A DNA stretch of 64,000 nt from contig JAGYVD010000004.1 in assembly GCA_021209875.1 (NCBI GenBank), positions 2,418,001 to 2,482,000 of the forward strand. The letters run 5' to 3'. Below are positions 22,041 through 36,366 of the stretch, piece after piece. The stretch comes from Rosellinia necatrix. Taxonomy: Eukaryota > Ascomycota > Sordariomycetes > Xylariales > Xylariaceae. Numbering within the stretch: the first letter of the stretch is position 1; each line of letters starts with the position of its first letter. The notes under the pieces are model-generated. The model saw only the letters and a list, made by a program, of their open reading frames with translations, did no database searches and was not told where the DNA came from. A program made the position numbers and the translations under genes.

Positions 22041-24407
22041 GATGCAGTCGCTAACTAAAGTTGATGGCGACTAGAGAGGCGGAGGTGGAAACAAAGGCGA
22101 GCGCGGGCGCGGGCGCGGGCGCGGACGCAGACGCAGACGCGACAGCGAAGACGGGGATAAGGAGAAATAAGGGATGGGAAGATATAGGATTGAGCGATGG
22201 CGGATGGGTATCGGGATGCTGATGTGGGTTGCTTGAATGGTGTCGTGCTGTTCGTTGATTGCGTATCGCAAGAACTGCTCTCGTGCGACGCCGTGCGCTG
22301 TGTAGTGCACGGCAGCGGCCGCTCGAAAGAACTGGAAAGGTGCGTGAGAGGTGTGAGAGGTGTGGGAGTAGGACCTGGACGTGAGTGGTAGTCGGTTAAG
22401 TTAACCTGAAAGTAGGAAGGCAGGTAGGTCAGGTAGGTAGGTAGGTAGGTATGTTGAGTTGAGCCTGGGGCTTATGCACATTCATACGCCCAGGGCCTCT
22501 ACACGCAATACTAGCAAGCTGTATTCTGGGCTACCAGGACTGTGCAGAGGAAGCTGAAAAGGAAGCACAAAGGGGATGTAGGGGGTGGGTGATGGTGAAG
22601 TGGCCGCAACTATTGTCCCATTGTGGCGGGAAAGCACGGGTGATGGGAGATTTCTTGGTTTGCGGATTGCAAGCCGAGTGAACAAACTCTGCTCCGGCGT
22701 GGGCAAATCATCAGATGAGACTGTAGGTCGTGGCACTGCGGCAGCGAACAAGGCTGGGTACCTCCAAGTAATCAAGTAGCTAACACGCGCCTGAGGGTAT
22801 TCGTGCTACTGAGAGGTACCTGTCTACTTGGACACAGGCCTAGCCTGGTCTGGGACAGTACTATTTTACAGCATCAGGCACTCAAACAGGGCCTCGTTCA
22901 CTGGCGGGTGGGTAGGTACCTAAGTACCCATAACTAGCTGCAACATACATATTCCAGGGTCGCTGAAGTGGGTACCTGCTAGTTCTAGATAGATAAGTAA
23001 CTCGTGGGCTGGTAGGTAGGTATGGAGATACCTAACTACCACTGTATAGGCAAGTAGTTATCTCTAGAAGTAATGATCTTGTTATCTGTTTAGGTAGCTA
23101 CAACAAGTACTGCTAGCAGCTCAATTAAATTTGGGATCTGTTTGCGCGTTCCAATACCCGTTCAAGTTCAAGTTATTGACACTGAAATAAGACTAGCTTA
23201 TTTCTATAATCCAGGGAATGATACACAATCGTACACTCTGAACAAAAGCTCCCAGCTGGCTTCGTAGCTATAGGTACCTATGTATATCGCATGCGTGCCA
23301 CATTTTGAAGGTTTGTGGCATCAGTTTTCAATCATTAATCACCCAACCATAGGCAAATAGGTAATGGTCCTTGGAGCGGTCCGACATGATAGAAGAATGT
23401 AGCATTTTTATTATTTAGTGACACTCAACTCAGTTCGTCGCAAATGGATCCTATGCTGGTCCAATACGGCGCAAAGAACCTTCAGCAAAGTTCTTAGCCG
23501 ATATTTGCAAAAGGGCTATCTACCAGGCGGATGAGATTTCATCTCATCTGCATGCCAGTATCGGCGGAGCAGGCCCCAGACATGCTCTGTGCATCTCAAA
23601 GTGGTCTGGAAACTGTACCTGATTACCCAGACGCCTTTTTTTCTCGCGAACCACCCTAGTAATTACCATTTTATGCTGTGTCCATAGCCTGCCCTGCCTT
23701 GCGATTTCCCATCGCCAGAGGTAAAGCTCTCGCGCGAGAGAGCGTCCTACCGAACTGAAACCCACGAGCGTTCCGCATTTTGGTCTATGAAAGAAGATGC
23801 CGGCAACAAATCCGCAGTCATACGGAACACGTGTTCACCCCGGTCTATGAGGATGGGAGCAAATATTCCATCTCGGTTCAGAGGGTAAAAGCAGGAATAT
23901 GAATGGAGATCGTCATCGTCGTGAGGAATATGGGTCCAATGTCTCTTGCGGACCAACCAGGTTCTAATAGATGAAATGTCTCCTGAGACTCGTAGATCAA
24001 GGTCTATCTTTGACCTCGAGACGTCTCATCCAGCTGCTCGGATGCAATTCCCGCAATCGTCTATGGGTATCTCAAGTCGGGGGGGGGGAACACGAATGCG
24101 CAGCCGTAACGTAACAAAGACAAATGCCGTCTATCATATGCCCGAGCCTTATGCCGCAAGACTCGAAACTGCCGATCCAGATGGGTGATCCGAAGTTGCA
24201 TGTGCCGTGAAAGAAACTAGATGAGAAACAATTGGCGACGTGCCAAAACTTGGCGTGAAAAGCACACGAATGTACGGAATAAAAAAGGGAAAAGGAAACG
24301 TCTATGTGCTGCATTCTTAATGCAATCGCGTGCCAGACAAGAGTTTGCGGGATATTCGCGGGCTACCCAAATTGGGTATAAACTCGAATGGCGAATGGTC
24401 GTCGGGT
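22041..24407. other. Intergenic region upstream of IES1, downstream of DED1
   Basis: Begins with the IES1 leader, which contains a GCGGGC/GCAGAC hexamer run, then TAGG/CCTA clusters at about 22410-22460 and 22905-23040. From about 23100 to 24400 are short overlapping ORFs on both strands without recognisable motifs. No gene is supported. Confidence 0.55.
22099..22143. repeat. GCGGGC/GCAGAC hexamer repeat in IES1 leader
   Basis: Consecutive hexamers (GCGGGC four times, then GCGGAC and GCAGAC twice) lie 59-103 bp upstream of the IES1 start, on the plus-strand reading. They are probably transcribed as a GC-rich 5' UTR. Confidence 0.75.
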
Positions 24408-26611
<2,204 letters not shown>

Positions 26612-29600
26612 GTCGACAGTCAAGAGAGTGTTTGATGTGGATGCGGTTGTTCAATTGCCCACAGTAGACTGGTTGAATGTTGTTTGTTGACAAGTGATTG
26701 TTGGGTTTTCGGGGGGAAAATTTTTGTGACGTGCCCAGCCGATGGCGTCTCTCGACGACAAGAACGAATCCGTTCTCTGTTGAGAGAATGCAAAGTGGCA
26801 AGAAACGAAAAACAAATCAGAAAAGATAAAGGGGAGACGTGTAGTTGGTCCTTTAGCACTCAGGACCCTATTGCTTGATGATTGAAAAAGGATGGAAGGA
26901 TGGGTGAGAGTGGGAGAGGGAGAGGGAGAGGGTGTGGGAAGAGGAAAGAAGGAAAAGACGAGAGTTGCCCAAGGGCAAAAAATTATTAGGTGTCTGTGGC
27001 CTGCAGGCTCAGGCTGTATTGGTGGGTGCAAAGAGGTAGGTATCCGTAGTTAATACTTATCTGAGGTCGGTCGCGCAAATTGAGTAAGTACCCTTCCACG
27101 TGTAGCCTCAATCTTTGCATATGCATTACCCTCCTATTTGTCCTCCCACGAGGAAAAAAAGGGAGGACAAAGGCTGACTTTATAGGAAAAAGAAAACTTT
27201 AAATTGAGCAGACTCAGATGGACTCTTTATTGTGATTCCTGAATGCTGAAGGACAGGCAAGACGAACGATGCGAGGGGCTGGTATACAGGTACCAGCGCT
27301 TTAAGGTTATGTAGGTAGGTAGGTACTTATGTCGTGTTTTAGAACTCTGGGAAAAAGAATACCAAAGGCACAAGCCTTGATTGAGCATGAGCCAACCAGA
27401 CAGGAAAGAATTCCTGTGGACCCATAATTAACTGGCCTCCTAGACTGTAGGTATCTATGTAGGTACCTATGTACCTACCTAACCAAGAACCTTGTAGGAG
27501 AGGAAGGTACGGCCCACAGTGCTATGTGGCTACCTGTCACAGTAGACATCATGTCAATTCTCCTCTCCTTCCTCCAACATCGCTACTTCGTACTTATTCC
27601 CTTGCCACCGTAGGCGGGTAGGTAACTAAGTTTTACCATACTAAATCACAATGGGAATTTCGCCTGAGCTATGCTGCTTTTGGCCTGGGCCTAGCCTAAT
27701 CAAGGCTCACCTTTACACAAGCCAGAGTGAACAAGCTTTAAGTTGTATGACTTCCGACACACCGTGATATGCGTACTGACAGGTAAGACTGGTAAGTAAA
27801 GATGGTTCTGAAGAGTGTCGTCCGTCTATGGATTATCTTATCTCTCTATTTATGTATACTTACTAGACTTAATCAAATAAATGCTCACACTCCCTGGTTC
27901 ACTTCCATCTCCTCTCCTCTTCTCTCCTCTCTCTCCTCTTCTTCCTCCCTTTGAGCCCCAAGGTCAACTGATACCCTGAGTGACCCAATAGCTACATTTT
28001 ACGTTTTGAGGTAATTGTATTGTATTGGAAGACGAAGTTGTTTGTCAAGGTCGGGGGGCCGGGGACCGGGCTGGTTGGGGGGTTGGAGCTAGAAGGGAGG
28101 TAGTTGGGAATGATCAATTCGTCAGCGTATCGATACGTGGGGGGAAAAAGTACGGAACCTATTATTTCCAAGTATCGTTGACGCAAATTCTATAAGACAC
28201 TCCTATTCAAGTCACCAGGGAATTAATCACAGACCAGCATATGGATCATGTTATAGAGCCTACTAGTGCTGAGTATGACAAAGGCGGTTGGCTGGCCCTT
28301 CGTGGCCGAGTGGGCGCCCATCTAGGGTTTGAGCGAGACAACTAGGGGTTGATGACGACTAGATAGTGATGGCCATGCTGTAGGCCCGGGCCTTTGGTAG
28401 ATCTATATTGTATGATACCAAGTATCAATTGCCCTGTCTCTCATAACTCGCCCCATTTGTAGACGTTCAATACGACTTTAATCATTTGCTGTGCCTGGCG
28501 GGCCCGGGTTACCTGAAGGTCAGGAGTTTGAATATCTGTCCAATCTTGAAATCCTTTCCCCACACGTCTTCGAAGAATGCATGTGCCATGCCACGTTCAC
28601 CTCTGCCGGATGTTGGGGGGCGAAATCAGAGTATAGACAGTATCATTAGCAGGCCTTAAAAAGAGGAGACAGAGATAACTTGAATGTCTGTCTCAACTAG
28701 AGTCACGGAGAGTTGCCATATGCTCATGAATTTCTATACGCGCCCTTATACATTGTTTTAGACAGGTACGTTAACTAAACCACATTATGACCCCGCGCTA
28801 TGTCTTCGATTGAAACGCTATGTGAAGATGCTGAAGAGCCTTATAGTGCATCATGAGAACCTAATTAGTTTCTTGTCTAAACTCTAGAGCCCAGATTCGC
28901 TGTTTCGTAAAACCTACTGTTCGTCTTGACCCGGTTAGCAGTTCAAGTGTTGTGTCTCGTTAGGTATAGATAATAAAATAGGCGATACCGTTACTACTAA
29001 GTATTGGGCAGCTAATGTATCTACAGTTATTTACGTACTCCAATTCTCCAGCCTTGTAGGAGCCGAGCACACCCAATCCAGGTGCTTATAATATGTACAG
29101 TGCCCCGGGCGCTTGGCTTAGTGGTAGCAGCACGAGATGAACTCGATGTAAAACGGAAAACGTAAGTGGCGGCAGGGGTAAAGGACTTTTTAGTGTAATA
29201 TATAATAACTACTTCCTAGGTACCTACGGGGGGCACTCACTTATGGTAAGTACTTAAAATAGTTAGTTCAGATAAGTAAGCACGAAACCTTGGAAGGCTC
29301 TTTTATATCAGATGGCATAGTTATGGCTAAACCGACAGCAATCAAGCATAAAAAGATAAGGCTCTCAATGACCCCTGCAGCAGATGGGAGTGACTACGTA
29401 GGTACTTCCAGAGACTGACCGATCCAATTGAAATTATTACCACCGTCCCTTCCCTATTAGTCAATCTAAAAGGTAAGTTATATTTTAAGTAATCCATGTG
29501 TTTCCCTACCTAGGTAGGTAGACGATGTTCTAGCCGACGTTTTTGAATGAATTGATCCAACCAGTACAGTCACTCAAGGGTTGTACACCAAACCTCCAAC

Positions 29601-31700
29601 ATAGCGGTCAAAATACAAGTAACAGAAAGATCCAAGGGAAAAGATTTTAAGTGATCTAGCAAACAAACGTATTCCTGCCTCGACAAGTACGATCGTTACG
29701 ATATATCCGCTACTACGTATCTAAGGGCTACTTACCTGGGCGGTGGGATTGTCGGCAATTTAAAACTCAGGAAGCCTGGGTCTGGGCCGATCAGTGTGGG
29801 CAAAGATTAGGTATCCAAAAATTAGTTAAGAGATATTCCGTCTCCCTTGTGGCCTATTAAAGGCATAGGCAAGATGGAGTATTTGTTGCACACGACAGAC
29901 TACTCTATAGGTACCTAGCGACCTAGTAGAGTAGAGATAGCTGCTATTTCAGGGTTGTTTCCACAGCCTAACAGGGGCAGGCAGATGCATGTAATGTGCG
30001 TATTAAAAAGATGTAGATAGAAGGAGATGCGTCGAATAACAGGTAGGTACTTACTTACATGATGTGGATATGACGCTGGTGGTAGGTGGTTGTCACGACC
30101 TCATTCTGAATTACAAAGGCATCTCCTGCCTTCAACTTATACCAATGCGGTTGACCCCTTCCCTGTTCGTTACGATACTTGGGTAGTGCCTGTAAGGGTG
30201 GAGACGAAAATTGAACAAGTAAGGCACCTAAATGCTTCGCATGTAACTTCAATACGACAACAAGCAAAACTTATGACAACTACGATTTTTGAAAGGTAGA
30301 TTAAGAGATTTAAAAAGAGGAGGGAGGGTGCTGTGACTACACTAATACCATAGTGATCACTTATATCCATATGCCTGTAGCAGCCTTCCATCTCACTTGA
30401 TATCTTTTGTCCCATTGCCGATGGTCTGCCAACTGTTCTACGAGTAACCAGCTCGTTTTCTCGTGGGAACTAGGCCTATCCATTTCCCTGACCAATAACT
30501 ACGGCAGAAGTGGATGGGGGAGGGGCCAGGGGAAGCCTTGCTTGGCATGACCGCATCGCTTTGGGGGCGGTGTTCTTTGCCACCTCACCCAATGGCCCAG
30601 TCTTGACTCGGGTGCGATCTTGAGTCCCGACCGAAAGGGCGAAGCCCCCGTAGCCCACCTGACCTTGCGAGTAATTGATCACTGGATGGCGTCACGGGCA
30701 TTTCAGTGATATGCTCAATAAAATTCCTTGGATGATGATTTGACTGGCTCCCCCTCTTCCACACGGGTTTCCACTAGGCTAGTCATGTTTATCGCCTGGA
30801 TGGGCCACTAATGAAGAGCAGTAAAGGCACCCGGCTAGAGGGAGCGTAATCGGCATGATACAGACTACAGTTGACATGCTGACCGGCTACCTCTTAACTG
30901 GGTTTACGTGTAGGTGATATGCGTCAAGGACATGGGGGCAGCGAGGGAAAGTGTGGCTCTCCGCCAATAGGAACGTTTCCTGCGACATCGAAACGTGAAG
31001 ATCACGCAGCACCAACGCAGCACCACCGGTCTCACCGTCAAGTTTGGGTGCACCCCCAAACTGACTGGCCCTGGCTTGCGAGGCGCCATGCCGCGATAAC
31101 ACACACCGCTAGAAGCCGGGTGCCGGGCATGATAACACGCGCTTTATCGCTCGTCAGTGGCATTTCTTTGATGATATCACCTGACCAGGCAAGGAGGGCC
31201 GGCTGGGAATTGATAGTTGTGTTGTAGCGACGATCCACTACTGTCCCAACCCATTGAAAACCACTGCGGCCGACCGCGTTTTGCATAGTGTATGGCGCCT
31301 CGCTAACCGGCTCAGTTCTCCATCGTACCTGCTGCCTGCTGTCAGCGAGCTAGAGCCTGGGGGGTCAACGTCTGCGGATGTACGACAGTGCTGTCCTTAC
31401 TATGGCGTGTACCCCTACCATTTATCATGTACATCCAATAGCATCTGGCGTATTGACGAGCGGACACCTGTCGGCATTCTTCTCGGGCTGCGGAGTGCGT
31501 GTTTGGGGGCGTAGTCATATCTCATCTGCCTGCTCCGATTTAATAACCAGAATTCGCCCGGTGTGCAAAGCGCCTGGCGTCATTTCACTTCGTGGCTCAT
31601 CAAACGACTACAGTAGTCATTGCGAACGATCGATGCTCTATTAGCTGCGATAGGAGCCCTCTCCAACGCATCCTCATAATCTACACCGATAGCCTCCTCC
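26612..31700. other. Largest gene-free interval (5.1 kb)
   Basis: The first ~400 bp are the DED1 leader/promoter, with a GGGAGAGGGAGAGGG purine run at about 26910-26940. TAGG/CCTA clusters occur at about 27310-27330 and 27455-27485. A CT-rich run (CCTCTCCTCTTCTCTCC) lies at about 27905-27945. From about 28,000 to 31,650 only short unconserved-looking ORFs occur. Part of it (about 30,470-31,650) looks more GC-rich and less repeat-laden than its surroundings and has a hairpin-like GTTTGGGTGCACCCCCAAAC at about 31040-31060. No tRNA with both an A box and a B box was found. Confidence 0.55.
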
Positions 31701-32432
31701 TTAGGGACATTTAACAATCTTATCGTCATTGAACTCGATATCGCGGATGCCGTCCTTGGTGACGGCCTTGACTACCATGCCCTTGAAATCTATCGGCAAC
31801 CGTCTCTTCAGCTCATCGGTGCACATCTCGAGCACTTTCATCCCCTGTACAAAAGTCATGTCGGGGTGGTGGTGCTTGTCTAGGATGGAGAGGCAGTAGT
31901 ACTGTGCATAGCCATGGGCGGCGTAAGGAACTGGTGCCAACGCCGCTAGATAATCCAGCCAAAACAAGGTAGGCTTGTGGGTGATGGGGTCGACTCCTCC
32001 GATGAGGAGGTTCACGGTATAGGGCTTTCGTGATCGTAGGCTTGTCGCAAGCTCGCCGCGTACGTAATGTGCTAGGGCAGTTGGGGACAGATCCGTCTCG
32101 TTCCGCATAGAGTACAGCTGAGCATTGGCTTGAATGTATTCCGCGAATTGTACTGCGCCGAACGTTAGCAGAAGCCAGGGCCACTAGTACGCGCCAGGAG
32201 AGCCTGCCTGTATCGCCAGCCTCTCCGGAAAAGGCTACCAGAGTGTGCTTGTTCAGCTGTCTAGTCTTATCGTCGGATGCTTTAAGAATGGTAGCTCCCC
32301 GCATAGCAGCCTTCGAGGCAGCAATCAAGGTGAAGTCCTTGCCCGTGATTCCCAGAAGCACCTCCCTAGTGTGGTGTCAGTTCCTGGCGGGGTTCGGCAG
32401 AATGAGAAGACGGTGGGTTGGACTTCTTACAT
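31701..32432 (-). CDS. PRE1: 20S proteasome subunit beta4 (Pre1 / PSMB2)
   Basis: Exons 32432..32431 (only A-T of the start codon), 32365..32208 and 32152..31701. Introns are 32430..32366 (GTAAGA/CACTAG with ACTGAC branch) and 32207..32153 (GC–AG). Phases close to 203 aa, the usual length. Sequence starts MEVLLGITGKDFTLIAASKA and contains KASDDKTRQLNKHTLVAFSG, GEAGDTVQFAEYIQAN, SLRSRKPYTVNLLIGG and VPYAAHGYAQYYCLSILDKH. This is the non-catalytic beta4 subunit, which has no propeptide and no N-terminal catalytic Thr. It sits in both inner beta rings of the 20S core particle in cytosol and nucleus. The gene is divergent from RRP9 with 582 bp between start codons. Confidence 0.94.
32153..32207 (-). 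other. PRE1: GC–AG intron in PRE1
   Basis: The donor is ACAG|GCAGGC and the acceptor GGCGCAG, 55 nt, with CTAAC branch. It joins GAT-ACA-G to TA-CAA-TTC (D-T-V-Q-F), exactly the conserved GEAGDTVQF sequence. No GT donor in the neighbourhood keeps frame and conservation. Confidence 0.85.
32366..32430 (-). other. PRE1: Intron splitting the PRE1 start codon
   Basis: Upstream sequence CAAGAT is followed by GTAAGAAG. After 64-65 nt, acceptor CACACTAG precedes GGAGGTGCTTCTG. Joining AT to G gives ATG-GAG-GTG-CTT (M-E-V-L), the conserved beta4 start. No other in-frame ATG fits that N-terminus. Unspliced RNA reads ATG-TAA. Confidence 0.85.
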
Positions 32433-33014
32433 CTTGACGAGAAATCTCGTGCCGCCGCAGTAACGCTCAGTTATACGTGGTTGGGTATAGAGCTATAGAA
32501 CTGCAATCGACTGTCGTGCCGAGTGTATGGCCGAAAGGGGTAGGCAGCTGATGAAGTCGTCCTGCTACAGGGTGCGTTAGGATACCTAGTATCATGTAGA
32601 CGCGCAAGGAAGCTACAGCCTAAGTCAGCCTCATCAGAGCTCCGACTTACGACACTACCTAGGTACCTAGGTAACTACCTGGGGCAAGTACATAATCAAG
32701 TTCATACGGGGCGGGGCGGGGTGTAGTTAATGAGGTAGTGTAGGTACCTCCAGTCCAGTAGTGTAGACATGGTAGGACAAATCGCCCAGATTCCGTCCAG
32801 CCCCCACCCTTTATTTTCCCGCCAGACCAGGCCAGACGCTAATGTACGGTAGCTTTGGTGGAAAGGAGCAGGGATGGCTGATTTCTTATCGCTTATCGGC
32901 GGACTATCCTAGAACTTTTTTTGACGAAGAGCTCTTCTTCCTTTGACAGAGCAGCTGGAAACGCACGGCACGGTGTCATTGCAGATTGTCGGAGGAGCCG
33001 CTCGCCCTAGCAAG
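32433..33014. promoter_or_regulatory. Shared divergent promoter PRE1 / RRP9
   Basis: 582 bp separate the two start codons. The middle (about 32655-32760) has TAGGTACC repeats and a GC run (GGGGCGGGGCGGGG, about 32707-32720). GGTGGAAAG at about 32857-32865 resembles the yeast Rpn4 site (GGTGGCAAA) but lacks one base. That resemblance is weak. Confidence 0.45.
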
Positions 33015-35799
33015 ATGTCTTCCTTTTTTTCCACCCCTGGGGCGCAGAAGAAGCGCAAACGCGACAACGACGGCCCTGGCCCCAAGAGACCAGCGCGACC
33101 AGGCCCCACCACCAAACCGCGAGCTGCTCCCAAGAAGCGAGTCGGCCGGGGCGAGCGAGTCGGGCGAGTCGAGGGAGTCGAGCGAGCCGGCCGAGACGAC
33201 GACATATTGTCGGGGAGCGACCTCGATTCCGACGCTGCCGAGGATGTCGATATGTCTGCCTCGGAGTCGGACGAGCACGGCAATGACGAAACCGCAGCGG
33301 AGAAAAGATTGCGCTTGGCCTCCCAATACCTGTCGCGAGTCCGGGAGGAAGTCGAGGCGACGGGCTGGGACGCCGAACAGATTGTAAGAAGGCCCCTCCG
33401 GCGCCCGATGGCACGCTGATGCGCCGATGGAAGTCGCTCCAACTAACATCTTGCGGTTAGGACAAGGACATGATAGCTGCCCGACTGGTAAATAGCCACC
33501 TCCATCACCCTTGCCCAACGCTGGCGCCAGCATCTAAAGACTCGCCTGTTTAGGAGGACGACGTAGCAGAAAGCAAAGGGAAGGTCTTCCGGCGCGTCGC
33601 GTCAGAAATCGACCTGGACTCGAGCCCAACCATGTTTCGGGATAATACGCATACGGTCACCGCCGTAGCCCTCTGCTCGCCTTTTATATACTTGGGTGAG
33701 TAATGCTGACTCTCCTCCGGTTCTTGCTTCAGCCACTTCCCGTTTCGGCCAATGAATGTCCTTGTGCCGGGTCGGATCGCCGCGGACGCTGACCCAAGGC
33801 ACCAACAGCTGACCTTGTGCCAAAGTCACGAAAGATTCGCAGTTAATAAAATACCGGTTACAACCTCCCCCAAGTGAACAATACAAGCAAACTACCCGGA
33901 AACGACCCAAGAAGCAAGCACCACCCCGGAAACGACCCCAGCGGCTTGCTTCCGTGAAAGGAAGCAGCAAGAGATCCAAAGACAGGAATTTCAAGGGCCA
34001 TGTTGGACAGATCCTCTGTGTAGCAGCGAGTGATGACGGAAAGTACGTCGTCACCGGTGGAGATGATAAAAGGATCGTGGTCTGGGACTCTTCCCTCAAG
34101 CCTCTGGGGATGTTCACACACCACAGAGATGCCGTAACGGGTGTAGTTTTTCGCAGAAATTCCCATCAGATGTATTCATGCTCAAAAGATCGCACGATCA
34201 GAGTCTGGGTGGGTTTCCTTTGCGTTTACACCCCTCGGGTTTACTCGTAGAGCTTCACGCTAATTTGGTAGAACTGCGATGCTCTTGCATTCGTCGAAAG
34301 CCTATTCGGTCATGCAGACTCGGCCCTCGATGTCGATGCATTAGCGTTAGAGCGTCTTGTCTCTGTAGGAGCGGTAAGAAACACCCAGTCTATTCCTGTC
34401 ATCTCTTTGGGGCGGTCTGCCATCGCCCTGTATAACCCTCCTGGTCTCCTAAACACGAAATGCACAAATACTGACTTTCTACCGTGACAGAGGGACAGAA
34501 CAGTTCGCCGTAAGTGTTACTTGGCGAGGCATCCTTTCATTTTATTCGGGCACGCCACCCAGATTTACATCTCTAGTCTTACTCCGGTTTGTGTATCCAA
34601 AAGCGAATGCTAACATCCCTCCCTCTAGTCTGGAAAGTGGCGGACGAAACTCAACTTGTGTTCCGAGCTAGTTCTGGGACAGGAGATAGAAAGAAGCAAA
34701 TCAATCTAGGGGTGGTAAGCTCCTCTCGCACTCTCTGCTCTTTGTACCGAAAAGGGTGCATGACTATTGAATAAAATTACTCACCTCTGATGTTAGGATC
34801 CTAATTCACTCGCCGAAACTGGGAGCCTTGATCGGGTAGCGTATATCGACGAGAATCATTTTATTACAGGATCTGATAATGGGTGTATTTCTTTGTAAGC
34901 CATCCTATTTTCACCCAATTAGCAGACGGCGAAAGATAACCAACCTATCTCTCATGCCTGAGACGCTCCTAAATTACTTCTATATTCAATTAAGCAGCAC
35001 TGATCGTTACAGATGGACACTATCTAAAAAGAAACCACTGGACACTATCGTAAGAGCACATGGATTAGAGGACCCTCTACTTCCTTGCATTGCTAGCTCA
35101 GAGGAGCACCCTTCCGATAAGGTCGTGCCTCCGCCCCAACCCCGAGGCATTACAAGCTTACGCGCGTTGCAATACTCCGATTTAATTCTTTCCGGGAGCA
35201 CTGATGGTTTCATTGGTACGTACATACAAAATATTCGCGCCAAATATTCTACCAATATTGATGCTAACCTGCTGCTAGTGAGTACAAGCAAATTCTTGTT
35301 TGTGTCTAGCCGGTATCTACAACAGCAAAATTCGGAACCCGAACTAACATGACTCTTTCCGCAGCGAGTCTGGAAATTTAATGAAAAAGGGAAAAAACTT
35401 GAAAGCGTCGGCATACTGGGGCAGCAAAACACGGAAATTGCTACGGGTGACCCGATAGATGGAGTCTTGACGGACGTAATGGACATTAGTAACGAAGACG
35501 ACTTGGTTCACAACGGTACTAACGCCGGTAGCGTCGGCGCGGCAGTAACAGAACCATATCAAATCAAGGGTATCGTCAATGATATAGCCATCATATCTCG
35601 AGGCAAGATGGGCGACAATGAGACTTTCAGCGTGGTCTGCGCGGTTGGCAAGGAACACAGACTCGGAAGATGGGGCTCTAATATTAAGGGGGCTAAAAAT
35701 GGCGCTGTGGTGTTTGAAATACGAAAAAAATCGAGAAAAGGAGGTGACGATAGTCAGCCGAATGGTGTCGGGAAAGCGCCAAACGCAGCACAAGAATGA
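33015..35799 (+). CDS. RRP9: U3 snoRNP WD40 protein Rrp9 (U3-55K)
   Basis: Ten exons: 33015..33383, 33461..33487, 33554..33695, 33826..34208, 34272..34373, 34491..34509, 34629..34714, 34797..34894, 35013..35215, 35369..35799. They sum to 1,860 nt (619 aa). Start MSSFFSTPGAQKKRKRD carries a basic nuclear signal. An acidic stretch follows, then the conserved KRLRLASQYLSRVREEV helix and a seven-blade WD40 propeller (for example FKGHVGQILCVAASDDGKYV, MYSCSKDRTIRVW, SLFGHADSALDVDA, GARDRTVRLWKV, YIDENHFITGSDNG, YSDLILSGSTDGF, VGKEHRLGRWG). Rrp9 binds the U3 snoRNA B/C motif and is needed for SSU-processome activity in pre-18S cleavage. The last intron uses a GAG acceptor 4 nt after a CAG. Exons 2 (27 nt) and 6 (19 nt) are very short. 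Confidence 0.93.
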
Positions 35800-36366
35800 T
35801 TTTTGGCGTTTTTATGTTATGTACAAGGAAGGAAGGGGTTGCCTGGTAGTGTAAAGCATGGCTCATGAAAATGAGGTGTATACTGTCCCCGTCTCTGACT
35901 TGTTTGAGCTCAAATCGTATATACCTAGCAAGGACACCCTGCTAAAAATTGTGGTGCACCGGTTTTATTTTATTTTTTTTTTTTTTTTTATAGAGGCCTA
36001 AGGATTACCTGGCCAGAAGATACTTGTCCGAATGGGATATTTTCCTAATCCATATCACGAAATTGGCTATCCTAAGCCTCTTACCTCTATGAATAACTAG
36101 CTACAATATTTATATAAAAAATAAATAAAAAACGATAAAAATAATAAAATAATAAAAAACAAGACAAAATTGAGACCCTTCGTGAGCACCATTACCTGAT
36201 TCTTACATCCATCCACTGATGCATCTATAGGTGCAAAAGTAAATGGCTTCTGATACCAACCATAAAATCATCGCATCATGAAAAAAGAACAGATATGATG
36301 TAGCGTTCATGATATTTGCTACTCGCTCTAACTTGTTATTTTGGGCGCCTTGGATGGGGGATGGCA
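35800..36366. other. Convergent intergenic region RRP9 / YPK9
   Basis: AT-rich 3' flanks of two converging genes, with a T-tract at about 35966-35990 and AATAAA-like words at about 36115-36160 that could serve as 3'-end signals. No gene is seen. Confidence 0.6.

Noticed and set aside
28505..28555. B-box-like GTCAGGAGTTTGAATATC
   Set aside because: Lacks an A box at the right distance, and the T-stem does not pair.
29105..29180. A-box-like TGGCTTAGTGGTAG
   Set aside because: No B box (GGTTCGANTCC) or pairing acceptor stem downstream within tRNA distance.
30887..31514. Several 66-102-aa ORFs in the GC-richer gap
   Set aside because: Overlapping on both strands, no recognisable domain, no splice continuation; kept only as an unexplained block in the findings.
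32909..33533. Minus-strand ORFs (177 and 185 aa) overlapping RRP9 exon 1
   Set aside because: They are antisense to the GC-rich, Arg/Pro-rich exon 1 of RRP9 and are low complexity; RRP9 is the conserved reading.
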